Counted from the first letter of the stretch, positions 18,064 to 27,145 are shown. The stretch is DNA of 50,979 nucleotides from Spirulinaceae cyanobacterium SM2_1_0 (GCA_012031265.1 JAAUTY010000029.1:1-50979), one strand, 5' to 3'. The notes: generated by a model not told the origin, from the letters alone. Numbers and translations: made by a program.

Positions 18064-19306
18064 GTGCCTTTCCCAGTCCGGCGATCGCCCCCAGCAGCAA
18101 CCAACCGATTAAGTTCGAGCGCAGGTCAAAGAGGGTGACGTCAAGGCAATTGAACGCCATTACGCCGCCAAAGGCGAGCAGATAGCTGAAGACGGTGCGG
18201 CGATCGCGCGGTGACCAGCGTTTTAGGGTCAGCACCACTGGCGCGATGCAACTGCCAACCAGCCCGCACAAGCCCAGCAGCGTTGGCCAACCGGCCTCTG
18301 CCAGCACCATCAGGTAGAGATTGTGCGGGTGACCAAGCCAAAAATCCCACTGCGCTTTGTAAAGCGGGCTGAAGTTGCGGAGGCCCCAGCCCAACCAGGG
18401 GCGATCGCGCGCCATCTGCCAAGCGAACTGCCATTGGGTTGCCCGTAACTCCGCCGCGTAGCGATGCGGGAATAGATCTCCTGACAAGCGTGCCCAGATA
18501 AATTTGGGCAGCCAGGGCCGCAATACTTGCCCCCCCCACTGTGGCAAAAACGCCGCCCAAGCTACTGTGCCAATGCCGGTGACGACGGCCAGCAGGAGTA
18601 GCGACCAGCCCTCATAAATGGCGAAGGCGAGCGTCGTCACGGTGGCGAGTAGCCAGGCGTTGCGGGAATGGGTGAGGACGAGGGCGAGAGCGATCGCGGC
18701 TAAACTCGCCAAAATCACCAGCAGCAACCGTCCGCCACGCTGTTGCTGCCGCCAGATCTGCCATTGATTTGCGGCTAAACCTAAGCCCAATGTCCAGACA
18801 ATCGCCAGATAAAACGCCAACAGGTTGGCGTACATGAAGCTTGACGCCATGCGCCCAGAGGGATTCCCCCCTGCGACCAAGCGCCAGCCCAAGAGGGTAT
18901 ACCAGAAGGAGGGCGTCGTCCAACCGAAGAGGACTTGCCCCAAACCGAGACCCACCACGGGTAGGGCGGCGTAGAGACCGAGCCAAGCCAGGCGGCGCAA
19001 CTGGGCGGGCGATCGCAGTAAGACGCGCAGCGCCGCGAGCAGTAAGAAGAAGGGAATCAAATTTGCCAGCCCCAGCCAGGCTTCCCCCGGCTGGGCAGCG
19101 AAGCTAGCACTGATCATCAACCAGAGACTGAGCAGTCCCCAGCCCCAGAGCTGGCGATCGCCCAGCAGTTGCCGCCACTGTTGCCGCCAGGTTGCCAGCA
19201 TCACCACCCCAAAACCGACTGTGCCAATGCCCGGCAAGACCGGCAAGACAAACCAAGCAGCTTGTAGCAAGCCCCAGGTCCAGGGGGGGGCTGGAGTGCA
19301 GGTCAT
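18017..19306 (-). CDS. O-antigen ligase-like polysaccharide membrane protein (Wzy/WaaL superfamily)
   Basis: About 429 residues from ATG 19306; an upstream ATG at 19357 would add 17 residues and overlap the previous gene. It has ten or more hydrophobic helices. A large loop carries RPWLGWGLRNFSP and the HPHNLYLMVLAEAGW motif, the O-antigen ligase signature (H-x-H/N-N-x-x-L). THSRNAWLL is another conserved segment. Members join or polymerise surface glycans, and IctB-like cyanobacterial homologues also belong here. It probably forms an operon with the YaaW-like gene upstream. Substrate is unknown. Confidence 0.85.
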   Translation of the reverse strand: MTCTPAPPWTWGLLQAAWFVLPVLPGIGTVGFGVVMLATWRQQWRQLLGDRQLWGWGLLSLWLMISASFAAQPGEAWLGLANLIPFFLLLAALRVLLRSPAQLRRLAWLGLYAALPVVGLGLGQVLFGWTTPSFWYTLLGWRLVAGGNPSGRMASSFMYANLLAFYLAIVWTLGLGLAANQWQIWRQQQRGGRLLLVILASLAAIALALVLTHSRNAWLLATVTTLAFAIYEGWSLLLLAVVTGIGTVAWAAFLPQWGGQVLRPWLPKFIWARLSGDLFPHRYAAELRATQWQFAWQMARDRPWLGWGLRNFSPLYKAQWDFWLGHPHNLYLMVLAEAGWPTLLGLCGLVGSCIAPVVLTLKRWSPRDRRTVFSYLLAFGGVMAFNCLDVTLFDLRSNLIGWLLLGAIAGLGKALKSPAAAISPPAPEQ

Positions 19307-19338
19307 CGATTGTGTGGCTTCCGGAGCCGCAGTGAGCT

Positions 19339-20178
19339 TCACGCCGCTTCCCAGCACTCGCTACGGGTGAGGCGGATCTGCGCCAGTGTGAAGATAGTCG
19401 GGATGATCCGCCCATGATTGGTGGCGATCGCCCGCCAGCCCAAATCAGCTAGCAAGGTTCCCCAGAGCAGCGGGCCGAGCCAAGCGAAGGCGAGGCGAGC
19501 CGCACTCTGGCGGGCCGCCGCCGCCGCCATGCCGCGTTTTGCCATGTGCAGGGTCACGCGCTGCTGGATCTGCCAAGCGGCGTTTCCTCCCTGAACCAGC
19601 GCAGTCTTCGCAGCTTGGTAACGCGCAAAATGCAGCGCAAACTGGCGCGCCACCTGCTGCATAACCAACTGACGCACGACAGAACTCATGGCGATCGCGC
19701 CGCTGCCTTTGAGCAGGAAATTGATGGGATTATGTTGCAGTTCTACCGGCAGGGGCTGCTGACTGCCAGACTGCGCCAGTGACTTTTGCACGCGGGCAGT
19801 CAGCGATCGCCGCTCGGCCGCAGGCAAGCGTTGCCAAGTGCGTCCGAGCAGGTGCAGAAAGATCTCAGCTTCGATCTCAATCGCCGCCATCTGCGCGTCG
19901 TAGGGAATTTTTAGATAAGTGCAGACCTGTACGAGCGCCTCGCGATAAGTGAGGCAGTGGCTCCGGCCGCGCAGCACCGTGAAGCCGTCAGCGGCGAGAT
20001 AGCGAAAACGGTCTTCCAGCGTTTGCAGCCAAGTCTGGCGATCGCGACTCTGCACCGTGATCGCATCCGGCATCTGGATATAATCGAGGGGATTCAAACG
20101 CCGACAGAAGAGAACGTTCGTAATCTGGCGCAACTCTTCATCAGTGGCAAGTTCTAGAGCGCTTCGCAATTCGTCCAA
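19339..20178 (-). CDS. YaaW-like (UPF0174) protein
   Basis: 279 residues beginning MDELRSALELATDEELRQIT, which fits the YaaW/UPF0174 N-terminus (ELATDEELxxI). A middle segment has EIEAEIFLHLLGRTWQRLP and VQKSLAQ. The C-terminal third is hydrophobic (ARLAFAWLGPLLWGTLLADL) and is probably membrane-associated. In the family this region is an Ala/Gly-rich helical bundle. Function is unknown. It lies directly upstream of, and nearly overlapping, the ligase-like gene, so the two are probably co-transcribed. It is divergent from the FAD oxidoreductase at 20264. Confidence 0.7.
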   Translation of the reverse strand: MDELRSALELATDEELRQITNVLFCRRLNPLDYIQMPDAITVQSRDRQTWLQTLEDRFRYLAADGFTVLRGRSHCLTYREALVQVCTYLKIPYDAQMAAIEIEAEIFLHLLGRTWQRLPAAERRSLTARVQKSLAQSGSQQPLPVELQHNPINFLLKGSGAIAMSSVVRQLVMQQVARQFALHFARYQAAKTALVQGGNAAWQIQQRVTLHMAKRGMAAAAARQSAARLAFAWLGPLLWGTLLADLGWRAIATNHGRIIPTIFTLAQIRLTRSECWEAA

Positions 20179-20263
20179 TGTTCTGCTCCTCCTACCCCAA
20201 GGGCACGCCCCCTCATTTTACTACCGACCCTTCCCCTCACGATGACGCCTGGTGTCCGGTTCT

Positions 20264-21292
20264 ATGACTGACCCCGATGTCATCGTCGTCGGCGCAGGCC
20301 TCGCCGGTCTGACCTGTGCGCGCCAGATTCAACAAGCGGGTCACTCGGTTCTAGTCGTCGAGAAAGCGCGCGGCGTCGGCGGTCGCGCCACCACCCGCCG
20401 CTTGTCTCAGACCTGTGTGGATCGTGGTCTGCCGTTTTTGAGCGTGCAGGGCGAGTACACGCGCCAACTTGTAGCGGCACTGCAAGCATCAGAGCGCCTC
20501 CAACCTTGGCCAACGCGCGCCGGTCAAATGACGGCTACTGGCTCGCAGGCTCAGTCGCAAATCTCTGGCTATACCCTGACCGCCGGGGTCAGTGCGATCG
20601 CCAAGCACCTAGCCCATGACCTGACGGTTCACTGCCAGTATCGTCTCCAGAGTTTGCAGCGCCAAGATCAAGGCTGGCAACTCCAGCCGGAAACCGCAAC
20701 CGAGCCAGATTTGCAAGCCTCGGCAGTCGTTTTGGCGCTGCCTGCCCCCCAAGCCCGCGCTCTGCTCGCTCCACTCGATCCCCGACAACTGCCGCCACTA
20801 GCCCACACGCTGGGGGTACTCGCCGCTGTAGAGTTTGCGCCCTGTATTGCCATGGCGGTGGGCTATCCAGTCGGGTCGCTGGACGCTTTACCAGGAGATT
20901 GGCTGGAGTTTCCCGACGATGGCGCGATCGCCCACCTGAGCCTCGAAAGTAGCAAGCGCGCCGCGACTGAGGCAGTGTTAGTGGTCTACAGCACACCCGA
21001 ATTCGCCAACGCCTACCTCGATGCCGCTGACCTGCAAGCGGCGACGGCAGCGCTGCTGGCGCGACTGGCCGTATACTTGGAACTCCCCACCGCGCCGCTC
21101 TGGACATTGCCGCACCGCTGGCGCTACGCCAACACACAGCGTCCGGCCCGTCAACCCTATTTGACCGCTAGCGAATCGCCGCCGCTGCTCTGTTGTGGGG
21201 ACTGGTGTTTGGGCGATCGCGCTGAATCCGCACTGGCGTCAGGCGCAGCGGCTGCAACCGCCCTGTTGCAGTTCGGGCAGGCGGAGCGATGA
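20264..21292 (+). CDS. FAD-dependent, renalase-like amine oxidase family oxidoreductase
   Basis: About 342 residues from ATG 20264 (MTDPDVIVVGAG); an ATG four codons upstream is also possible. The N-terminal FAD-binding Rossmann motif is VIVVGAGLAGLTCA, followed by VVEKARGVGGRATTRR, which matches the renalase/NAD(P)-binding Rossmann-like group. A C-terminal segment with CCGDWCLGDRAESALASGAAAA is the second FAD-contacting motif of these flavoproteins. Members oxidise small molecules, but the substrate here cannot be told. It is a single gene, divergent from the YaaW-like gene. Confidence 0.85.
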   Translation: MTDPDVIVVGAGLAGLTCARQIQQAGHSVLVVEKARGVGGRATTRRLSQTCVDRGLPFLSVQGEYTRQLVAALQASERLQPWPTRAGQMTATGSQAQSQISGYTLTAGVSAIAKHLAHDLTVHCQYRLQSLQRQDQGWQLQPETATEPDLQASAVVLALPAPQARALLAPLDPRQLPPLAHTLGVLAAVEFAPCIAMAVGYPVGSLDALPGDWLEFPDDGAIAHLSLESSKRAATEAVLVVYSTPEFANAYLDAADLQAATAALLARLAVYLELPTAPLWTLPHRWRYANTQRPARQPYLTASESPPLLCCGDWCLGDRAESALASGAAAATALLQFGQAER

Positions 21293-22173
21293 GCAACCGC
21301 AAGCGGCGACGGGTGATAGAGAGCTAGCGTGCGGCAGTAGCCGTAGCCCGCAACGCCGAGCCGTTTGGGGCGATCGCACTCGCACGCCTCCCCAAGACCA
21401 AGGCCACACTCAGTCAATAGCCGTGCCTGCTCCGCGACAACAGCCTGCGTCTGCGCGAGCGGGATCACTGACTTCCCCATTCCGCAAAAAGCGATGCCCC
21501 TCCTCATTCATCCCCAATACTGGCAGCGCTAGCGTAGCGGCTGCCGTGGTGGGTCGCAGGCACAGGCCTCGGATTCGAGTTCCTACCGGGCTATCGTCGC
21601 CGATCCACACTGCGGAGTGGAACCAAGAGGCCGAGTGAGGCACAGCAACAGCACACTAGTACAAGGCGGCGGAAATGAGATCCCCATTCAGGATCCGTAG
21701 GATGCCTGTACTGTCTGCACTCATCACTCAAAACTCAGAACTCAAAATTCCGCGTAGCGGTACTAGGCGGCGATCGCCCCATCGAGGCTGAGCGCATCAC
21801 CTCATTCCTGAGAAGAAACTGAGTATTTCCTGAAATAAAATACATGGGTTTATTAATCAGAAAATAGGTTGAATTTGCCTCCCCGCCAAATTTGCAATTT
21901 CTTCATAAAAGCAGCCAGGGTTGACCGTGAAACTTCACAAACTTCACACCAGCTCAGTGGTCAATACTCTCAAGCCGCCGCCCGCTCAAATCCTTGCTGT
22001 GACTGGGTTTTGCTTTAAGTTTGTGACTCGCGATCGCCTCAAAAACTGTCAAGGACACAGCCTCAATGTGATTGAGATCGCTGAGTTCAAACTGATAGCA
22101 AAGGATACTAAACATAACAGTCAAGAAACAGCGGCTCAGCGTTCTTTTTCATTCATCACTAGAGGTAACGAGC
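21293..22173. other. Long intergenic region with one MITE-like repeat
   Basis: About 880 bases without a convincing intact gene. It includes a repeat copy at 21656-21766. The stretch 21300-21640 has short open frames on both strands that look like decayed coding DNA but cannot be identified. From about 21800 the sequence becomes AT-rich and likely holds the promoter of the PEP-CTERM gene, whose ribosome-binding site AGAGGTAACGAGC precedes the ATG at 22174. Confidence 0.4.
21656..21766 (+). repeat. MITE-like repeat, copy 1
   Basis: A 111-base element with outer ends CTAGTAC and GTACTAG, no coding capacity, and three near-identical 7-mers (ACTCAAA, ACTCAGA, ACTCAAA) near its right end, followed by the small hairpin CCGC-GTA-GCGG. 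Nearly the same sequence recurs at 38456 and 47341, with a diverged copy at 25292. Confidence 0.85.
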
Positions 22174-22923
22174 ATGAAATTCTCCACCAAAGCCATCCTG
22201 TCCGGTCTCTTCGCCAGCAGCGCCCTCGCCGTTGCTAGCGCTCCCGCCCAAGCCTTCAACTTCACCACTGGCGAGAACGTCGGTGCTTGCGCTGGCATCA
22301 GCTACACCGACGGATTAGATACCTGCACCACCGCCGACGGCTTCACCCTGACCGTCACCCAAGACGGCGAAGACGGCAGCCTCGGCGGCTTCCTGAGCAC
22401 CAAAACCGTCAACGGCGTCACCGCTCTCGGTGTCTTCGGTGACCCCTCACCTAACGAAGGCACACTCGAAGAAATCGACTTCGGCGAAGAAATCACCGCC
22501 ACCCTCGAAACGGCTCAGATCATCAAATATATCGACCTCGCCTTCCTCTTCCAACCCGGTGAATTCGGGGATGTGGTTTTTGAAGTCGCGCAGCTCACGG
22601 TCAACGGCCTGATTGGCACATTAGCCATCACGGGTGATAACACCGCCGCCTGGAGCTTCGACGGCAGCGACCCCGTTGAGCTGATTGCCCTCAGCGAATC
22701 GACTGAAGAAGGCAGCGGTCTCTATCGCATCCTCAACCCCTTCGGTGACCTGGCTGTGGATGCGATCGCTTTCAGCAGCGTCGAACTGGCAGGTGACAGC
22801 TTCCGCTTCAGCGACTACTCCCTCGCGGGTATCCAAGCGGCTGACGTGCCCGAGCCAGGCCTGATGCTGGGTTTGGGTGTCGTTGGCAGCGCCCTGTACG
22901 CCGCACGTCGCCGCCGCGCCTAG
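22174..22923 (+). CDS. PEP-CTERM sorting domain protein
   Basis: A 249-residue exported protein. A signal peptide covers about residues 1-27 (MKFSTKAILSGLFASSALAV, cleaved after APAQA). The body is beta-rich and acidic. The C-terminus is a textbook PEP-CTERM signal: VPEPG, a hydrophobic helix (LMLGLGVVGSALYA) and a basic tail (ARRRRA). Family knowledge says such tails are processed by an exosortase and associate with surface or exopolysaccharide structures. No exosortase gene is in the window. The body contains two close cysteine pairs but no recognised domain. A strong palindromic terminator follows. Confidence 0.9.
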   Translation: MKFSTKAILSGLFASSALAVASAPAQAFNFTTGENVGACAGISYTDGLDTCTTADGFTLTVTQDGEDGSLGGFLSTKTVNGVTALGVFGDPSPNEGTLEEIDFGEEITATLETAQIIKYIDLAFLFQPGEFGDVVFEVAQLTVNGLIGTLAITGDNTAAWSFDGSDPVELIALSESTEEGSGLYRILNPFGDLAVDAIAFSSVELAGDSFRFSDYSLAGIQAADVPEPGLMLGLGVVGSALYAARRRRA

Positions 22924-22978
22924 AGAGAACTCCGGCCCGCATCGAATTTGCCTGAGTCTCTAGAAAAGTGACCATCTA

Positions 22979-23012
22979 AGAATGGCTAACCGCGATCGCG
23001 GTTAGCCATTCT
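22979..23012. terminator. 34-base perfect palindrome with HIP1 core, between PEP-CTERM gene and HU
   Basis: A perfect inverted repeat centred on CGCGATCGCG with arms AGAATGGCTAAC/GTTAGCCATTCT, followed on the plus strand by TCTTC. It lies between convergent genes, so it probably terminates both. The centre is a HIP1 octamer. Confidence 0.7.
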
Positions 23013-23088
23013 TCTTCATGACTCGCCAAAAACACCGTATGCTCCTTGTCGCTGACTCAAATGTGGCGACGACGCCAACTCATCCGGT

Positions 23089-23370
23089 TCAATCGTCAGG
23101 GGCAACCTGTTCCTTAAAGAGCTTGCCTGCTGAAAAGACGGGTACGCGCGTCGCTTTAATTTCGATCTTTTCACCGGTCTGGGGGTTGCGGCCCTCGCGA
23201 GCGCGGCGATCGCGCGCCTCGAAACTCCCGAAGCCAACGAGAACAACCTTCTCGCCCTTGCTCACGGCTTCCATAATGCTGTCGAACATGGCACCGATGA
23301 TCAAGTCAATATCCTTTTTAGTGACATCCACTTTATCGGCTACCGTATCCACCAATTCGCCCTTATTCAT
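23089..23370 (-). CDS. hup: HU-family DNA-binding protein
   Basis: A small nucleoid protein that bends DNA as a dimer. 93 residues from MNKGELVDTVADKVDV; an ATG six codons upstream is less likely. The family signature is FGSFEARDRRAREGRNPQTG, followed by EIKATRVPVFSAGKLFKEQV, the usual DNA-binding arm and C-terminal helix. Length is normal. It is a single gene, convergent with the PEP-CTERM gene. Confidence 0.95.
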   Translation of the reverse strand: MNKGELVDTVADKVDVTKKDIDLIIGAMFDSIMEAVSKGEKVVLVGFGSFEARDRRAREGRNPQTGEKIEIKATRVPVFSAGKLFKEQVAPDD

Positions 23371-23671
23371 ACCTTGCTCCAGTGTCACGATTCCGCCGCT
23401 TATTCTGCCACAGGTTCAGGAGGCTGGGAATGTGCCCTTGATAAGAATTATTCGTTGCTGCTGGAGCGATCGCCTACTGGAGAGTGGAAGCCGACGGCAA
23501 TGACCCCACGACAGCTCGCATTGGGACGGAGCAACCATGATCATCCCCAGCCTCCAGGTCAACACCAATCGGCAAGAAGACCAGCGGACGCCACGCCGTT
23601 CGCGCGCATCCAGTTCCCGACAACCCCTGTCAAAACGGCGGGATGTGTTTTAAAATATCTGAATGTCATCT
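23371..23671. other. Intergenic region between HU and tRNA-Ser
   Basis: About 300 bases with the HU promoter on the minus strand and, near 23651-23660, an AT-rich TTTTAAAATAT just before the tRNA that may be its -10 region. A 38-codon open frame (ATG about 23538) is basic and has no recognisable family, so it is not called as a gene. Confidence 0.35.
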
Positions 23672-25273
23672 GGAGAGGTGGCTGAGCGGTTGAAAGCGGC
23701 TCCCTGCTAAGGAGTTATAGGGTTTAGATCCTATCGAGGGTTCGAATCCCTCCCTCTCCGTTCCTGTAGCCCAGAGTTCGCGTCGAATGTAGTGGTGTGT
23801 ATTGGCTTGGACAGGCAGCTCTTGGTAATGGGCGTCCAAGTACGGGCGCAACGGCTCGCGAATTTCCGGAAAACGCGCCAAAACGAACTGCTCCGGCTGA
23901 TATTGGCGAATAATCTGTTCTAGAAAGGTCAGCGAGATTTCACCAGACGCCACCCGTTTGCGCGAAATCGCGGCGATCTCCGGGGGTAAATTGATCCGCG
24001 CTGCTGCCGAATACATGGGCACGTCGGTAAACAGCCAATCAGTGTCCGCTTGGTACGCCAAAATCTGCGCCAGCACGGCACGCTGAGCGACTGAATCCTG
24101 CAAAAAGGCACGATTCTGGAGCTGGGTCGCGGCTAACTTCACGGGAGCAACAGCCAGGGCAAAGAGCAGCGCGATCGCCCCCCAAGCCGCCAGCCGCTGC
24201 CCCGGTGTCCGAAATTCCTCGCGACGTGGCCACCAGCGCCAACCCGTCGCCCACAGTCGCTCGCCCGCCAATTTCACCCCATAAGCGGCGAGCCAAGTCA
24301 GCGGCAGCGACAGCACCAGATAATGGTGATACCACAGCGGTTTGTGGGTGAGCATCAGTGCCGTCGCCAACAGCAGCCAGAGCAGCGGCAAGCGCACCCA
24401 TCCGCCCTGTCGCCAACTGGCGATCGCCCCCAATATTCCCAGCAGCACATAGTCCAGCTCCTGCAAGTACATCACGGTCACATCCCAGAGGCTATTTTCG
24501 TTGACAAACACGGCCTTGAGGTCACCCTGAAACTGGAACTGGATCAGTTGCGCGGCCTGGTCGAAGCCGCTGGCAACATTGATCGCCTGGAAGGTTACCG
24601 CCCCAGTCATCAACCAGAGCAACGGTGCGATCGCCACCGGCCAGCGTCGGGGCGATCGCTGCCAACTCGCCCAAGCGATGTAGCCCAGCAAAATCGGGGC
24701 GAGAAATCCCGTGAACACCTTGATTTGCAGCGATGTGGCAAAAGCGATCGCCGCCAGCAGCAGCCAACCCCCAGCCGGTTTCGCCGTCCGACCCCAGCGC
24801 ACCGTTGCATAGACGGCGAGCATGGCGAGGGCGAGGGCCGGGAGACCGATCATCACCGACACGCTCAGCCGCAGGAAGTTGATCGAATTCACCAGCATCA
24901 GGGTGCCAATCAGGGCGATCGCATCACTGACGAAGTAGCGTAGTGTCTGAGCAAACAACCACACCAAAAGCGTCGCAAAACCCAGGGCTAACCAGCGCGC
25001 GCTGACGACGGTATCGCCAAACCAACTCTGCCACTGCGCCAGTAGGATTGAAAAGAGTGGCGGATGATCGCTCCAGATTTCGCGATAAAACTCGAAGCCC
25101 TGGGCATACAGGGAGGCGCGTACCAGTTCTATACCCTCGTCGGTGTCGAACTGGAAAACCTGTTCGACCGGCATGAGCAGGGTGGCAAGCCCCAGAAAAG
25201 TCAGCGGCAGCCAGACATTAAACAGCCAGAATTTGGGGGCAGACTTTTTTGCGAGGGTGGGCAGAATTTTCAT
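23666..25273 (-). CDS. GT39/ArnT-type membrane glycosyltransferase
   Basis: A 535-residue open frame with many membrane helices. The N-terminal loop has DTDEGIELVRASLYAQG and REIWSDHPPLF. The paired acidic and aromatic residues are typical of PMT/ArnT family transferases, which use polyprenyl-linked sugars at the outer face of the membrane. A C-terminal soluble part (about 400-510) includes RFPEIREPLRPYLDAHY. There is no stop codon until 23666, so the last 30 or so residues (after ELWATGTE) are encoded by the antisense of tRNA-Ser. That tail is unlikely to be an original part of the enzyme. The acceptor is unknown. Confidence 0.8.
   Translation of the reverse strand: MKILPTLAKKSAPKFWLFNVWLPLTFLGLATLLMPVEQVFQFDTDEGIELVRASLYAQGFEFYREIWSDHPPLFSILLAQWQSWFGDTVVSARWLALGFATLLVWLFAQTLRYFVSDAIALIGTLMLVNSINFLRLSVSVMIGLPALALAMLAVYATVRWGRTAKPAGGWLLLAAIAFATSLQIKVFTGFLAPILLGYIAWASWQRSPRRWPVAIAPLLWLMTGAVTFQAINVASGFDQAAQLIQFQFQGDLKAVFVNENSLWDVTVMYLQELDYVLLGILGAIASWRQGGWVRLPLLWLLLATALMLTHKPLWYHHYLVLSLPLTWLAAYGVKLAGERLWATGWRWWPRREEFRTPGQRLAAWGAIALLFALAVAPVKLAATQLQNRAFLQDSVAQRAVLAQILAYQADTDWLFTDVPMYSAAARINLPPEIAAISRKRVASGEISLTFLEQIIRQYQPEQFVLARFPEIREPLRPYLDAHYQELPVQANTHHYIRRELWATGTEREGFEPSIGSKPYNSLAGSRFQPLSHLSR
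23672..23760 (+). tRNA. tRNA-Ser (anticodon GCU)
   Basis: An 89-base class II tRNA. The acceptor arms GGAGAGG and CCTCTCC pair perfectly. The anticodon loop reads CTGCTAA with anticodon GCT. A long variable arm (about 14 bases) follows, as expected for serine. The T-arm contains GGTTCGAATCC. CCA is not encoded. The opposing glycosyltransferase frame reads through the whole gene in antisense. Confidence 0.97.
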
Positions 25274-25291
25274 CTTGGCGATCGCGCCCTG

Positions 25292-25386
25292 CTAGTACAA
25301 GACAGCGGCAATGAGAAACCCATTCAAAATCCACAGAATTCCTGTATTGCAGCCACTCAGAACTCAAAACTCCGCATAGCAGTACC
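25292..25386 (+). repeat. MITE-like repeat, copy 2 (diverged, internally shortened)
   Basis: About 95 bases, starting CTAGTACAAGACAGCGGCAA and ending with CCGCATAGCAGTACC. Compared with the other copies it has several substitutions, a deletion in the TCTGCACTCATC part and a degraded right end. It is the oldest-looking copy. It lies just upstream of the glycosyltransferase start. Confidence 0.75.
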
Positions 25387-25541
25387 TGAGCCAGATGCGC
25401 TCACAAGTCTTCGTCAAATCGACACCAGAGCTACTGTAACAGCCTCTCAGCGAAGACTCAGCCACCTGTCGGTCGTGATTCAGGTAGCCGGGGGTTAATG
25501 TGAACTGTACCGACTGATTGATTGACTCACAGGAGATTATT

Positions 25542-26096
25542 ATGCTTCACCGTTTCCTCACCGCTGGCGCGCTGTCCCTCATTGCGGTGGTCGGCTGTGC
25601 TTGTGCCACCGATGCCGCCAAGCAAGATGCTGACTCTAGCCCCGCTGCCACCGCCCCCACGGCACAAGTAGAGAGTGCGGCAGCGAGTCCCGAAGCCGCC
25701 CCCAGCCCGGAATCCGCAACCAGCCCGGTCGCAGAAACGGAAGCCCCGACGGCGCGGAGTGGCAACTTCGTCACCGGCGAACATGAAACCTCGGGCGGCG
25801 TGACTTTGGTTAACGAGGGCGGTCAATACTTCATCGAGTTTGCCGGTGACTTCAGCACCGACCCCGGCCCCGACCTGTTTGTGATCCTGCACCGCGACCC
25901 GGATGTCATCGGCTCGACCGAACCGCCGGCCCATGCGATCGCCGAAGGCAGCTACGTCAATATCGCCCCGCTCCAAACCACCACGGGCAGCCAGCGCTAC
26001 CCTGTGCCGTCGGAGATCGACCCCAGCGAATTTGAATCCGTCGCGATCTGGTGCCGTGAGTTCAACGCCACTTTTGGCTCCGCAACGCTGCAATAA
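25542..26096 (+). CDS. DM13 domain lipoprotein
   Basis: About 184 residues from ATG 25542, supported by CAGGAGATT eight bases upstream. The signal peptide ends in a lipobox (VVGC), so the protein is probably a lipoprotein. A low-complexity Ala/Pro/Ser/Glu linker runs to about residue 80. The DM13 domain follows, with SGNFVTGEHETSGGVTLV, DFSTDPGPDLFVILHRDP and a C-terminal FESVAIWCREFNATFG. In that ending the Cys and the aromatic/Phe pattern are the DM13 hallmark, proposed to act in electron transfer. Function in this organism is unknown. Confidence 0.85.
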   Translation: MLHRFLTAGALSLIAVVGCACATDAAKQDADSSPAATAPTAQVESAAASPEAAPSPESATSPVAETEAPTARSGNFVTGEHETSGGVTLVNEGGQYFIEFAGDFSTDPGPDLFVILHRDPDVIGSTEPPAHAIAEGSYVNIAPLQTTTGSQRYPVPSEIDPSEFESVAIWCREFNATFGSATLQ

Positions 26097-26211
26097 GCGA
26101 CATGAGCGCGGGTGAGTCGCGGGTGAGCGTCACGCCCGGCCTCGAACCCGTTCACGCCGCGATCGCATGGTGGCGCGGGGTGTCAAAACTGCCGTCTCTA
26201 CCGAGGCTCGC

Positions 26212-26676
26212 TCAAGGTAGTAAAGATCGCCAGCCACCATCGCTGAGGTCGCGGAGCGGGTGCAGATCGGCGATCGCCCGCCTGAACGCTGCCGACTCGC
26301 CAAACAAGTCGCCCAAGCTCAGCAAGTGAATCGCGAAACGCTCGTGCAGCTTCGGATCGAGGATCTCTAAGCGATCTCGAAACCCTAATGTGCAGGGCAA
26401 GCCCGACAGCAATACGCCGACATCCGCCCGATTCACGATGTTGCCATAGAACTCCGCCGCCCGCGACGCATCAAGCGGCTGGCGCTCGAGCTTGGACTGG
26501 AAATAAACGCGGCAAGCACCCACTTGCCCAAACCCATCAATGCCGCCATCGCCTCCCTGCTTACCAGGCTCTAAACCCAAATGGCTGGCAAATCGCTGCC
26601 CCAACACCTGCTTAGTACCGCTACCAGCCTGCAAAATCCCCTCAACCAAGGCCTCCACAGACAAGAAATCAGTCAT
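26212..26676 (-). CDS. Mrr-like PD-(D/E)XK nuclease-family protein
   Basis: A 154-residue protein with a restriction-endonuclease-like core: GGDGGIDGFGQVG (Asp 43 and Asp 47), followed 13-15 residues later by VYFQSK (Gln 60, Lys 62). This is the D...QxK pattern of Mrr-type nucleases. The next stretch, AAEFYGNIVNRADVGVLLSG, matches the helix and strand after the active site. It is shorter than full Mrr and lacks its N-terminal winged helix. It starts with an 8-base overlap (ATGACTGA) with the upstream gene, so translation is probably coupled. It is third in the operon with the ParA-like ATPase. Cleavage of DNA or RNA is inferred. Confidence 0.7.
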   Translation of the reverse strand: MTDFLSVEALVEGILQAGSGTKQVLGQRFASHLGLEPGKQGGDGGIDGFGQVGACRVYFQSKLERQPLDASRAAEFYGNIVNRADVGVLLSGLPCTLGFRDRLEILDPKLHERFAIHLLSLGDLFGESAAFRRAIADLHPLRDLSDGGWRSLLP

Positions 26677-27145
26677 CGTCTAGCTTCAACGGTTGAGGTT
26701 GCGTCAGTTGGCGGTGGAGTAATTGAATGGCGATCGCCACAAACTCTGACAGATTATCGGCCACCTCTAAATCGTCCAACTGGTTGCGAATCTTGGCACT
26801 CCATGATTGTAGTGATAGTTTCTTCCGACGTGAACCAGAAAGCTCGCTGCTTTGAGAATGTGCCAGATCTATATCAGGATTTAATGTCAGAACTTTCCCC
26901 CGCTGCCTCGCAAAATGCGCGTAACTAATCGCTGACTCTGTAGCAGTAGCAGCAGATAGCGTCAGGATATTTGCCAATTCAATCAATATTTTTTCTTGCT
27001 CTTCTGTAAAATAAAGGACGATCGGTTCATCTTGTTGAGACAACACTTTTGCTTGTTGCTGACCTTCGTTGAGAGCCATCTGAGCCAAGCTATTTCCAGA
27101 ACCGGATGAGTTGATATGAATATCAGGAGACTGAGAAGACATCAT
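26669..27145 (-). CDS. Unknown middle protein of ParA-nuclease cassette
   Basis: About 158 residues from ATG 27145. A GGAG seven bases upstream, lying inside the last codons of the ParA-like gene, decides this start over the ATG at 27163. No family is recognised. A central helix-rich part (YFTEEQEKILIELANILTLS and ESAISYAHFARQRG) precedes a basic patch (SRRKKLSLQSW). An acidic C-terminus ends in LDDD. A DNA-binding or adaptor role between ATPase and nuclease is conceivable from position and the basic patch, but this is a guess. GC is lower than in most neighbours. Confidence 0.6.
   Translation of the reverse strand: MMSSQSPDIHINSSGSGNSLAQMALNEGQQQAKVLSQQDEPIVLYFTEEQEKILIELANILTLSAATATESAISYAHFARQRGKVLTLNPDIDLAHSQSSELSGSRRKKLSLQSWSAKIRNQLDDLEVADNLSEFVAIAIQLLHRQLTQPQPLKLDDD

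Noticed and set aside
21157-21507. Minus-strand ORF of 116 residues with several cysteines
   Set aside because: Part of it is antisense to the FAD oxidoreductase. The rest reads moderately like protein, but no family or ribosome-binding site supports it.
25527-26093. 188-residue minus-strand ORF
   Set aside because: It is the exact shadow of the DM13 lipoprotein gene, which has a lipobox and a recognised domain.
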